Shown: in pieces, positions 55,100-64,000 of the stretch | Position numbering within the stretch: the first letter of the stretch is position 1 | How the letters are laid out: the number at the start of each line of letters is the position of its first letter | From: Euclidia mi | Taxonomy: Eukaryota > Arthropoda > Insecta > Lepidoptera > Erebidae | Assembly (NCBI GenBank): GCA_944739405.2 | Contig: OX123186.2 | Span: 92,049,034 to 92,113,033 of the forward strand | Length of the DNA stretch: 64,000 nt | Reading direction: 5' to 3' | Translations under genes and position numbers: made by a program | The notes under the pieces: model-generated | Told to the model about the DNA's origin: nothing | Database searches by the model: none | The model's input: the letters and a program-made list of their open reading frames with translations, nothing else

Positions 55100-56534
55100 A
55101 ATAGATGCATAATTTGTAAGTCTTATGAAATATTCTGTTTCGCCGACTTCAAAAACAGGAGGATGTTTCTAATTCATCAAATTCATCTTTTCATTTTTCA
55201 TGTATTTCATCCCATGAATCAAAGATGCCTGGGTGTATTTGGAAAACATACTTTCTTACATCGCGCAATATCAGCATACTTATCAGGTGGTCATCAGACC
55301 AAGATCTCATGATAGTACTCTGGTGATTCTGAGAGAACTATTAAGTATGTTATAGGCATTCTTGACCAGTGTATATTGCTTAATAGTTTTATTTCAAGGA
55401 GAAGTCGGTTAGTGTAGTTTTACAGCATAATATTTCAATTGTTAATGCACATATTTTATAGCAGTAGGATTAGTATTCCATATTCGCGTAAATGACAAAT
55501 AGTCATTTGAGGGGAGCATTATAGTGCATCTCATCTATAACATGATCTCTCAATTTGCCTTTGCGGTCTTGCCTTTCACGACTTAATTTAATATGCGGAT
55601 AAGAACTAACTTATAAGTGACGGATTATTATCTTTTCATTCATTATAAGGGCATTGTTAACGTAATCGACAAAACTTGTACAAGTAAAAGTATATTTTAT
55701 TTTACTCAGCACAAGATATTTTTCTAAGCAAATGCTAAATATAAAAACAAACCAGGTGTATAAAATCAAAGTCTTCCTACTGAATTTTGTCTTGACTGGA
55801 AGTGACATTTCACTTATCTAATTGTTTCTATTTGCGTAAGCGCAAAACACTGTGTTTTACCAAGTGAAATCTCTTCTCACTCATCTTAGGATTACAATTA
55901 AGGTGTTTTTATATGTTCAAATAATTATTAAGTATATTTAGTATCTGCAATTAGATTTAATAATATTTTGTGATAGCAATTTAGACTATTAAATACTAAT
56001 TTTACTAGTCAAAACTTTGACTTATGTAATAAGTATGATTGTAAATATATAGTCGTGAAACATTTGTCTTCTTCTTAACCTATTCATGGCCAAAATCACT
56101 TAAGTACTCCCTTTTCATTCCTAAAGTTATTTAAGAAATTAAAAAGGTAACCTTTAGATTTCCGTCTTAAGAAACTTATTCATTCCTTAAGACGGAAATC
56201 TAATATGATTCGGAGGCCAAAATATCAAACTAATAACTTTAAAGTGAGCGTAGTTTTATATTAATGTGTAGCTTTGTTAAGTACCTATTAAATTTGTGAT
56301 TTTGTATTTTTTATTTTAAATAAACATATTTGGTTTTATGCCAGCTTTGGTCAGCAACTCACTACCTTTTCTAAAATTATGAGACTTATCTCTTGGCAAA
56401 CAAGTAGCTGTTCTTTTTTGTTCTATTCATCCATTCATGTTTTATCGAATCACTTGATTTCAATAACAACCTCTTCAATTTATCAATTTTTGCGTTTTTA
56501 TTATTAACATTTATCCAAATGGCGTGTTTTCCAG
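55100..56534. other. spacer with a hairpin
   Basis: A hairpin AGATTTCCGTCTTAAG ... CTTAAGACGGAAATCT lies at about 56157-56203. Otherwise AT-rich and empty. Confidence 0.5.
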
Positions 56535-56724
56535 GACCTTTATTCATGGATACTCCTAGAGGAGCCCGCGTGATATTGACCGATATGGTTACAAGTTCTT
56601 CCGTCACCGAACGACGGGCTTAAAGACCCGATGGTCATGCGCCACCTTCGGGTCTCGAGGATGCAAGGCGATCTACACCATTGAGAATGAAATCATTAAA
56701 ATTGATAATAACCATTATCATTGA
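56535..56724 (+). pseudogene. Decayed FLYWCH terminal exon 16
   Basis: The acceptor gcgtgttttccag ends at 56534, phase GA then CCT. R-G-A-R-V-I-L-T-D is followed by a frame change at about 56585 (two extra bases or one missing), so translation stops at TAA 56621-56623. The other frame carries G-Y-K-F-F-R-H-R, T-R-W-S-C-A-T, G-C-K-A-I-Y-T and N-N-H-Y-H-stop. Every ligand survives, so the break is recent or an assembly error. Confidence 0.85.
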
Positions 56725-56734
56725 AGAAGTAATT

Positions 56735-56930
56735 GGATAAGCAGATGAACGTTTCTAACGACTGGTGTTAATATTTGATCTATCCGTGAATTTGGCTGGT
56801 ACAGATACATATTTGACTTATTCTGTATAAAGGTTATGACAAATATGTATCTGTAGTAGCCAAATCCATGGATGGATCGGATAAGGGAGCCGGCCGTAAG
56901 TAGCACCAATAGCTGATCCATTGTGATAAT
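56735..56930. repeat. Imperfect hairpin / MITE
   Basis: ATTTGGCTGGTACAGATACA ... ATGTATCTGTAGTAGCCAAA with outer arms ACTGGTGTTAATATTTGATC ... TAGCACCAATAGCTGATCC. No coding content. Confidence 0.65.
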
Positions 56931-57347
56931 GAGTACTAGGTATTCTAGGTATTACACACATGTGCAGATCGAATATGTTAAATTTTATTTTACTATTTTT
57001 GGTATAACTGGTTTATTGTATATTCTAATTTAGACTTTTTAATTTGTTAATTAATTAAATTGTTCTATACTTAATGTTCGCTAATAAATACATTTTTATA
57101 GTAATATAAATAAAAATACATTGAAAATAATAAATATCTTATTGTTTTAAGATATTCGCCCAACGTCCTTTGTTTTTCTAAAATTTACTATATATTAACT
57201 TTTTTGTTTTAGATTACTGTCCTTAAGAGAAAAAAACTCAGGAAATCACCTAATTATTCTGGCCATTTCACGAATTTTCTATAGCTCTTGTCTAAAACCA
57301 TGAGTTCCAAAGATTTTTTATACTAAACTTCGTATTTTCTTTTACAG

Positions 57348-57568
57348 ATAAACCATACTTTTATTCTTGCTCCAAAAGAGGGGCAACTATGCTTGTAGTA
57401 TCTGGTTTTAAGTTTATGCGCCACCGTAAAAGAGGAGGTCTAACCAGATGGTTTTGTGGAACTCACAGAAAAAAAGGATGCACCGCTTCCATATATACTT
57501 ACGACAAAGAAATCGCCAGGCTGAAAAATGAACATTGCCATGAACCTCCTGAGCCAAAGAGGATGTAA
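57348..57568 (+). CDS. mod(mdg4): FLYWCH alternative terminal exon 17
   Basis: The acceptor tattttcttttacag ends at 57347. AT precedes 72 codons and TAA. Motifs are K-R-G-A-T-M, S-G-F-K-F-M-R-H-R, T-R-W-F-C-G-T-H-R-K-K-G-C-T-A-S-I-Y-T and E-H-C-H-E-P-P. Cys sits between the two His ligands. AATAAA occurs near 57584. It shares F-C-x-T-H-R-K-K-G-C-T-A with exon 18 (63419), its closest relative. Confidence 0.88.
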
Positions 57569-57719
57569 TTTTTTATACATAAGAAAAATAAAAAGAAAGT
57601 CAGAAATATAAAGAAGTACACATATATGTAGATCAGGCTAACCATAATAATACTTGTTTTGTGAGATTTTCAGATCAAAATATAAATTATTTTAAGAAAG
57701 GAAATATATATATCATTAA

Positions 57720-57911
57720 CAAGCTCATATTGGTTTAGTTGCAGTGACGAGACACAATAAAAGTGCAATTTTAATGCAGCACAAGTTGAGCAATGACGAA
57801 AATATTGCAAATGATGTTATAGAACAGCATGGAGACTTGGATATGTTACTAAAATGGTGTGCAGCAAATGTTATGGAACAAAACCATAAAAATGCCATTA
57901 CGGTGGATTAA
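57720..57911 (+). other. Unassigned coding-like stretch
   Basis: An open stretch without AT bias reads Q-A-H-I-G-L-V-A-V-T-R-H-N-K then an acidic helix-like run and W-C-A-A-N. It is preceded by a stop and ends at TAA 57909-57911. Composition is protein-like; I do not recognise it. Could be a transposon scrap. Confidence 0.35.
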
Positions 57912-57959
57912 AAAAATATATACCCACTCATGACATCGTATCTCGTATAACATCCATAG

Positions 57960-58720
57960 GAACAGCCTGTGTGCGGTATAAACAGCGAATGGAGGAATTA
58001 TGGGATATGGCCATATACGGCTAGCTCACAACCAGAAGCGGCGGGCAGCAGAGAGACATTTCGATGTCCATGTCCAAGGGGTGCTTTACTCCGCAGCGGC
58101 CAATGTCGCGTCATAATAAACGCGCCATTAACATTGAAATCGCTGCCAAACGGGCCAAAATTGCGCATGATATACTCATACATAATTAAACTTAAGGCTA
58201 CAGTTTTCCTATTGATTGGGAAGAACACCAGTCTCCTGTACTAGTTAGAAAACTGTATCACAGGAGATTGGGTCTCTCTTTCAAAATTATTTGTAGGTAG
58301 GTAAGTATATTAAAGAGATGCAATATTAGTACATTATTCAAAACTAAACAATATAATTAAATTAAGGTAAGATATTATGCTTAGTTTCTAATTTATATAT
58401 AAACAATAAAATTGATCATTATAATCGCTTGCTAATCATTTTATGAAAGAAGCAAGTCGGTGGAATTGCTAATAGTGTCAATGTTATTGGATTTAGCAAT
58501 ATAATTATTAACTACGTTTATAACATCTATGTATGCATTTTATAAAACTAAGTGTATTCACAATACCTATTACAATGTTAGCAGGTCACTATGCTAATGG
58601 AATGATGTTAAGTACATAAAATAACTATTATGATTGAACAGAAAGATGAATATTAAAAGCAAATTAATTACGTAGGATGATTAAATCACATATATAATAA
58701 TGTTATAAAGCTATGTTGCG
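57960..58720. other. spacer, nothing recognised
   Basis: A GC-richer patch at 58010-58150, then AT-rich DNA. A short inverted CTCCTGT/ACAGGAG lies near 58240. Confidence 0.4.
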
Positions 58721-58726
58721 GCGCTC

Positions 58727-59956
58727 CTAGGCGCCTTCGTAGTCTATGGTATTAATATACCTGATTTCGGCAGCCTTTCTAGCCGGGCAGTCGACGTCAC
58801 CCGTAGAGTGATTGCTCTGTTTGTTGAAGCGCAGGCACGTTGCACATTTAGGTGCTTGTGATTTTTTATTGCAGTCCTGGATCGAATGTCCTTCTTCAGC
58901 ATAATGTCCGCATGTAGAGGTCGCATTCTTGCAAGTCTTAGCCGCATGACCGTACTGCTGACATTTATAGCACCTGGTCACAAGTGTGAAGTCCCTTACC
59001 GGACAGGAGGTCCAGTTGATGAATATTCTATTCTGTGTGATCAGGGCTTTACGGATTACGCCTGTTACCTCTAATATAAGATTGCAGAATTCAGAGTCTC
59101 TCTTGCCCGATTTGTGGCTCAGTTTGATATTAGACAAAAATGTATCCTGGGTCATACCTGGTAACTTATCAGCGATGTTCTGCTCAAAAATACATTTAAA
59201 GACCTCATTTTCGCGCATTGCTGTCGGGACTCCTATTATAATAATGCGCGGTTTACGCTTGTATGGTTCATCGATCTTTAAGCCTGATGCAGCGAGTTGG
59301 ACTGATTGCTTTAATTTTTCTATATCAGTTTTCGTTTCCGTGCTTATTATTACACCTCCATTCCTGGTCTTTCGGACACCGCGAACTTGTAGTTTCATTT
59401 CTTCAGGCCTTATGATTTTCTGAACCATACTTTTTGTGTCCTCGCTTGTTTTTGAAGTATCACTAGGGTAAATAGCTACCGAGCTTAGACTATTTGGACG
59501 AATATAGCTGTTGGTCCCCTTTTTCACCATATCTGCAAACGATGTACTGGCTGGAGCTTGTTTGGCGCTCGAATCCTGGATGGTCTGCTTTATCTGGGCT
59601 AACTCCTCCATAAGGTCTTGCTTTTCTGTCAAAGCTGAAAGGGCTTGGTGGTTTTGCAACGCTTTTAGCTTTAATGACTGGTATTGAATTATCATTCTGG
59701 ACACACCCTGTGCAACACTGCGGCAGTTGGTATTGATCTTCAACTTTTGCTCGGTGTTAAGCTTACCTTCAGAGGCGATAGCACAAACTTCATTAAGACT
59801 CTGCTCAATAGTTCCTAACCAGTTCTGTAACTCCGGTGTTGAGATCATTTCTCTTCTCTCTTCATGGTCTTGTCTCTGATGTTGAGAGGTCTTCGGTGCC
59901 GGGGTCGGTGGTGGAGAGCGGAGTGTTCTATCACTCCTACTAAAGGGACTATCCAT
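58727..59956 (-). CDS. R1/Jockey-type LINE ORF1 (gag-like), intact
   Basis: A 409-residue frame. Polar Pro-rich N-terminus, coiled-coil-like helix at about 95-135 (alternating L/Q/E), an RRM-like central part with R-I-I-I-I-G-V-P, and C-terminal zinc knuckles: C-Y-K-C-x4-H-x4-C, C-x4-(A-E-E)G-H-x4-C and C-A-T-C-x8-H-x5-C. The second knuckle lacks its second Cys (C-G-H-Y instead of C-x2-C), which may reduce RNA binding. No ORF2 follows on the left, so the element is 3' truncated or internally deleted, unusual for a LINE. Confidence 0.82.
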   Translation of the reverse strand: MDSPFSRSDRTLRSPPPTPAPKTSQHQRQDHEERREMISTPELQNWLGTIEQSLNEVCAIASEGKLNTEQKLKINTNCRSVAQGVSRMIIQYQSLKLKALQNHQALSALTEKQDLMEELAQIKQTIQDSSAKQAPASTSFADMVKKGTNSYIRPNSLSSVAIYPSDTSKTSEDTKSMVQKIIRPEEMKLQVRGVRKTRNGGVIISTETKTDIEKLKQSVQLAASGLKIDEPYKRKPRIIIIGVPTAMRENEVFKCIFEQNIADKLPGMTQDTFLSNIKLSHKSGKRDSEFCNLILEVTGVIRKALITQNRIFINWTSCPVRDFTLVTRCYKCQQYGHAAKTCKNATSTCGHYAEEGHSIQDCNKKSQAPKCATCLRFNKQSNHSTGDVDCPARKAAEIRYINTIDYEGA

Positions 59957-60639
59957 GTTGATGAAGTTACTTGTATTTTATTTGTAACTGTTCATTATGT
60001 AAACAAACTGCTTTATTGTAATGACAAAGCGCCTACCACATCAAAAAACGCAATAGATCTAGGTCAACGTAAATTTATATTATTGTTATAGAGCACACGT
60101 CTGTACGCAACGGCGACTAATGTGATAATGTTGTTGTCAAAGTCATTAGCGGCCAATAACTCTATCCACACATACTAGAATAAAATCCCAAGGCCGCCAG
60201 ACCTTACTTATTATCTCAGAAACGAAATGTATAGAATAATGTAGTGTTAGTATGTGTCATGTGTGTACACATACTTGTTAGCTTGGATCGTGGGCCAATG
60301 TTTAGTCATGACGTGCTAAAGGTCCTCGGGATCAATTTCCATACATTTTCTAAATGCGCCCTGGGATCTTGGACTAAACAGAAAAGAGTTCTCCTGAATA
60401 GATTTTCAGTTGCTGGCGATTTTTTTCAAAGGAGTCGGTTAGTTTTGTGTACCGATTGAGATAGTGATCGATAGACATGGTGATTGTTTTTCTTTTTCCG
60501 ATTTATGTTGTTATAACAATATTTTTGCTTCTTTTTATTTCATATTTATTTATTTTCGAATTTGAAATTTATTACTCTGACCATTATTTTAATACAGTAA
60601 ATTATTCATTGTAATACATATCTATAATATACTAGAGGA

Positions 60640-60840
60640 CGCCAGCAGGTACGCCTGCATCTTTTTTATTTACCCGTTTTGGCCGATCCCGTGGGAATTT
60701 CGGGAAATCCGTTCTTAGTGCACCCTTACGGTCCCTAAGGAACATACATGCCAAATTTCATCTTCTTGTGACCAGTAGTTTCGGCTGTAGCGTGTCTGTC
60801 AGTCAGTAACGCAAGGATTTTATATATTAAGATTTTAGTA
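60640..60840 (+). repeat. Interspersed repeat (family R60)
   Basis: CGATCCCGTGGGAATTTCGG, TTAGTGCACCCTTACGGTCC and GTCAGTCAGTAACGCAAGGA; second copy at 16015. Confidence 0.75.
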
Positions 60841-61274
60841 TATTTTGTATCAATGAATATTAGAATTTGCCTTTTGTGGGAGAATAATATAGAAATTATA
60901 TGTTTTATTTTATTATAATTATTTTTTTTTCTACTTTTAGAAAGACAATTTTTTATAGTAATATATTTTTATTTTAAAGTTTTTTTTTATTTGAATAATC
61001 TCCACAATAACATTAAGTATAGGTTAATAATTTTAGCTATAAACATTACACTCTTAAATAATCATGATTTCTAAGAATATATGTATTTTTAGGATAAATT
61101 TACAGATATTTCTTTTTTTTAATTTAAATTTACACAACTCGCAAAATAATACATACAGTGGCTGCCTTGATTGTAGAACCCACATTAATGGAAATGGAAC
61201 TCATACCATATACGAGATTTTTATTAAAAGGGGTACTACTTAGAGATTTTTATTTACATAACCTTTAATTTTGT
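60841..61274. other. spacer, nothing recognised
   Basis: Very AT-rich. Confidence 0.4.
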
Positions 61275-61444
61275 TAGGGTGGCTCCTAAATTACGTCACA
61301 CGATTTCCATGATGTTTTGACCCCTTCCCCGTCCTTGTCATAGTTGCTCTCAGACATCACCATCTCATTTATCATACAATGTCACACTTCATCGACCCCC
61401 TACCCCCTCTCCATAAGTGTGACGTAATTTATGGATGGCCCCTT
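61275..61444. mobile_element. MITE with about 26-bp TIRs
   Basis: AGGGTGGCTCCTAAATTACG on the left and ...CGTAATTTATGGATGGCCCC on the right are inverted; inside them GTCACAC pairs with GTGTGAC. No coding content. Confidence 0.75.
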
Positions 61445-61839
61445 AATTACATTCTAATTGGTCTTAAATCATTTACCTCATATTTTATTTTATTGTATCG
61501 TAAAGTTGATGTTTGATAAAAGCATTGGTGTGGTCGTTAATAAAATAATAAGAATTCATAGAATAAATATGATGCCAGACACCATACGATTGACTATACA
61601 ACACATGGCGTTCTGTTGTCTGTGCTTATTCCGACGGGAGAAAGGCGTGAGCATATGTATGTATGTACGTATGTATGACTATACAGCAAATGGTGATTTA
61701 TATTTATTTTAAAATAGACCTTTTCATATTAAATTCTAATGATCTGCAAATTTTTGTTTGTCATTTCATAGTATCTAAAGTACTAACCTAAACTTGACCT
61801 TAGTCAAAAATCTTTGAATTTTGTGAATTTGCACAGAAT

Positions 61840-62155
61840 ATAAGCAACGATAGCCGAGTGTACAGACCGACAGACTGCTACGCAGAGGGTCTCGAGTTCG
61901 AATCCATGGCACGCACCAATGACTTTTCGAAGTTAAGTGCGTATTAAATTGTTAATGATCGCTTGCTTGACGGTGAAGGAAAACATCGTGAGGAAACCTG
62001 CATGTCAGAGAGTTCTCCATAATGTTCTCGAAAGCCATGTGAAGTCTGCCAACCCGCACTTGGCTAGCGTGGTGGACTATGCCCTTACCCTTCTCATAGA
62101 GAGAAGAGGCCGTGCCCAGCAGTGGGGCAGTATTAAGGGCTGATGATGAAGCACA
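61840..62155 (+). mobile_element. tRNA-headed SINE with RTE tail
   Basis: The head GATAGCCGAGTGTACAGACC then GGTCTCGAGTTCGAATCC (B box), body GAGGAAACCTGCATGTCAGA, tail CGTGCCCAGCAGTGGGGCAG then gctgatgatga. The Met frame at 61937 is inside it. Confidence 0.8.
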
Positions 62156-62383
62156 GAATATTGAAGCTTTATTTTAGAACTTAACTGTTTGAACCAGATG
62201 CCAAGAAATCTATCATTTATATTAAAACACAAAACTACAGAGGAATATACCTACTTGTTGTACTTGCGATTAAATTGACGATTTTTACTTCCTTTTAAAT
62301 ATATCTCTGGGATTTGTTAAAGATAAACTGAAAACACAATATCTTAAACACAGGCCACAATATAAAGAAATTTGAATTTTTAG

Positions 62384-62649
62384 GTAAGAAAAGGACGCTT
62401 AAAAGAAAAGAATTTAGAAAAATTATTGCAACCGCAGAACATGGCAGCAGAAAATCCAGAAAAATAATTGAAACCGCAGAACACGGCAGCAGAATAAAAA
62501 AAGAAGAGAAGAAGAGAAAGTCATGTAAGTTTTGTCCTGCTAGGCTCAGAAGAATGACAAAAACTAGGTGCGCTACGTGCAGAGCTTTTATTTGTGGCGA
62601 ACACCGGAGTAGTTCCTGTCCAAGGTGTGTTTTCGTCAAATGTGATTAG
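62384..62649 (+). CDS. Zinc-ribbon alternative terminal exon B (not FLYWCH)
   Basis: The acceptor gaatttttag ends at 62383. GT completes the split codon (standard array phase), then 87 codons and TAG. The first 46 residues are very basic and contain a 14-residue duplication (R-K-I-I-x-T-A-E-H-G-S-R at 11-22 and 25-36). Then C47-x2-C50-x11-C62-x2-C65-x4-C70-x2-H73-x4-C78-x2-C81-x4-C86. The Cys order matches piggyBac-type C-terminal ribbons and, loosely, exon A at 53012. There is no Met frame, which fits splicing. The long antisense frame 62295-62639 is a shadow. Function as an alternative tail is inferred from acceptor, phase and position. Confidence 0.72.
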
Positions 62650-63418
62650 ACACTTATGGGAAATGTTATACTAGGCACTGTCATAAATAACTATGTTACG
62701 AATAAAGGTGATAATAGGCTTGAGCATTTCCTGGTAACAGAACATCGAATATTCGCCGTTTATAAATTTGTCGAGCTTAACGACGAACAGAGCCAAGCAT
62801 AGAGCCAAACATCGCTACAAATATTTTCATGATCTTTCTAGCGAACTCTTTAATCGAAAAAAAAAGCTTGGAGCAAATTACTGTCCTTTTGGTATAATTC
62901 TCGCTTAAACGCTCGATATTAATGCTCGTTAAATCGAGTTCGTTTATTTTTCTGTACTATAACATTCACAAGAATGCTCACTATGGTCAAGTTTATCAGC
63001 ACCTTTTAATAGCGGTCATAGCGATACTTAACGTTCTTCAAGTAATAGCTTAGCAAAGTAAAGCAATGTTTGCGTTGGTGGTACACCCTGGATAGGAGAC
63101 CGCTTATTACGGCATTTTTAATTTTAACTTTAAATATAGGTAACAAATACTTAGTTTAAAATAGGTAAGTATTTAAGTAGTTTAGTTGTTTGAAGAACCA
63201 ACTTGTAAATTAAAAATAATCACAAATATTTCTAAATAAAAACGATTTCAAAACAATTCTTTGTTTTCTGCTTTGACATTCGTCTTCTGATGAATTATAA
63301 TTATGTCTGGAATAGATTTGAATACCTAACAGAACTTCACAATCAAAGATTATTAGAATTCTTGAATTGAAAAATAATTGGTAATTTTGGAGATGACTGG
63401 TAATTGCTTTTTCTTCAG
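62650..63418. other. spacer with palindrome-family remnant
   Basis: ACAAGAATGCTCACTATGGT at about 62971 and ATCAGCACCTTTTAATAGCG resemble 44813-44850. No gene seen. Confidence 0.45.
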
Positions 63419-63660
63419 CAGCAGTCTACATTACAACTTCAAGAGGAGCAAGAATGCTTTTATATTGTGGCTTCAAATTTTCGAAGCATTTGATAAGAGG
63501 TCATCTTACGAGATGGTTCTGCGCTACTCATCGGAAGAAAGGATGCACAGCAGTACTGCACACTTGTGAAGATATCGTTATCAAAGCCAGAAACCAGCAT
63601 ATTCATGAGCCTGTATATAATAATATAATGAAAAACGGTTATGCAAACGTTATATTATAA
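63419..63660 (+). CDS. mod(mdg4): FLYWCH alternative terminal exon 18, tandem acceptor
   Basis: The acceptor run ctttttcttcagcagcag offers three AGs at 63418, 63421 and 63424, each leaving the same phase, so isoforms may differ by one or two residues. From the first, CA plus 79 codons and TAA. Motifs are T-S-R-G-A-R-M, C-G-F-K-F-S-K-H, T-R-W-F-C-A-T-H-R-K-K-G-C-T-A-V-L-H-T and Q-H-I-H-E-P, then a 15-residue tail. Closest to exon 17. Confidence 0.9.
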
Positions 63661-63689
63661 AACCGATTTCCAACTCTATTTGATACAAC

Positions 63690-64000
63690 AGGGGACCAAT
63701 ACTCCCAAATAACATAACATATCTTCACGCCTTTTATCCTCGAAGGGGTAGGCAGAGGTGTATTACACACCCACACTTCGCCAGATATGTTTCGGTCCCA
63801 ATGTAATAGGGGGCGAGCCTATTGCCATCTACCGGGCACATTATTAAGCGAGCGATAATTAACATTTTTAATACACACATAACTTCGAAAAGTCAGAGGT
63901 GTGTGCCCGGGGTAGCTGGGGATCGAACCCGAGACCATCGTCTCGGCAGTCCGTTACGAACACCACCAGGCTACCGCCGCTATCCCCCAATCCCAAATTA
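63690..64000 (-). mobile_element. tRNA-headed SINE (minus strand), cut by window end
   Basis: The + strand carries the inverted body (CCTCGAAGGGGTAGGCAGAG, TATTGCCATCTACCGGGCAC) and the inverted head (GGATCGAACCCGAGACCATC ... CACCAGGCTACCGCCGC). Confidence 0.75.

Noticed and set aside
61937..62143. 68-residue protein
   Set aside because: Lies entirely within a SINE and its RTE-type tail.
62295..62639. 114-residue minus-strand membrane-like protein
   Set aside because: Shadow of the zinc-ribbon exon; the hydrophobic look comes from reading its Lys/Arg codons backward.

Overview
The window is lepidopteran (moth or butterfly) nuclear DNA. It is AT-rich, is packed with tRNA-headed SINEs, LINEs, piggyBac debris and MITEs of the kind seen in moth genomes, and has no prokaryotic gene layout. 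The only host gene content I can support is a long one-way series of single exons on the + strand. Each begins after a polypyrimidine tract and AG, carries two leftover bases of a split codon, encodes about 50-95 residues ending in a zinc-binding module, and finishes with its own stop codon. Most encode a FLYWCH zinc finger (W-x-C, then G-C, then H-x-H). This is the architecture of the alternative 3' terminal exon array of modifier of mdg4, mod(mdg4). In that locus one shared BTB/POZ-encoding 5' part is joined, in Drosophila largely by trans-splicing, to one of many FLYWCH tails. The shared BTB exons are not in this window.

Layout. 0.5-18 kb: terminal exons at 511, 2254, 9657, 15195 and 17049, plus decayed copies at 12953, 16343 and 18004. 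Between them lie a piggyBac relic (2.7-8.6 kb) split by a CR1/Jockey-type LINE (3.2-6.5 kb) and a small TIR element (7.35-8.17 kb), SINE clusters, and one copy of a TIR repeat family. 18-25.6 kb: no exon; TIR elements, a decayed LINE ORF1, a MITE and a large hairpin. 25.7-31.5 kb: exons at 25669, 26373, about 27829 and 31317, with a transposon ORF tail preceded by a perfect 110-bp triplication. 32.6-39.5 kb: one LINE insertion flanked by a 14-bp target-site duplication and internally folded back on itself. 39.7-42.7 kb: LINE and YqaJ-nuclease relics. 44.2-57.6 kb: exons at 44283, 46127, 50545, 54813 and 57348, a frameshifted one at 56535, and a different zinc-ribbon exon at 53012. 58-64 kb: an R1-type LINE ORF1, a second zinc-ribbon exon at 62384 and a FLYWCH exon at 63419.

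All 14 exons with a clear acceptor and an open frame, the two zinc-ribbon exons and the three decayed copies with an acceptor enter in the same phase (two bases, then the first whole codon). Any of the open ones could therefore replace another behind the same upstream exon. The exons would swap the DNA- or protein-contact tail of one BTB protein. Two of them appear to swap in a non-FLYWCH Cys-rich ribbon resembling the C-terminal ribbon of piggyBac transposases. That is the observation I would follow first.
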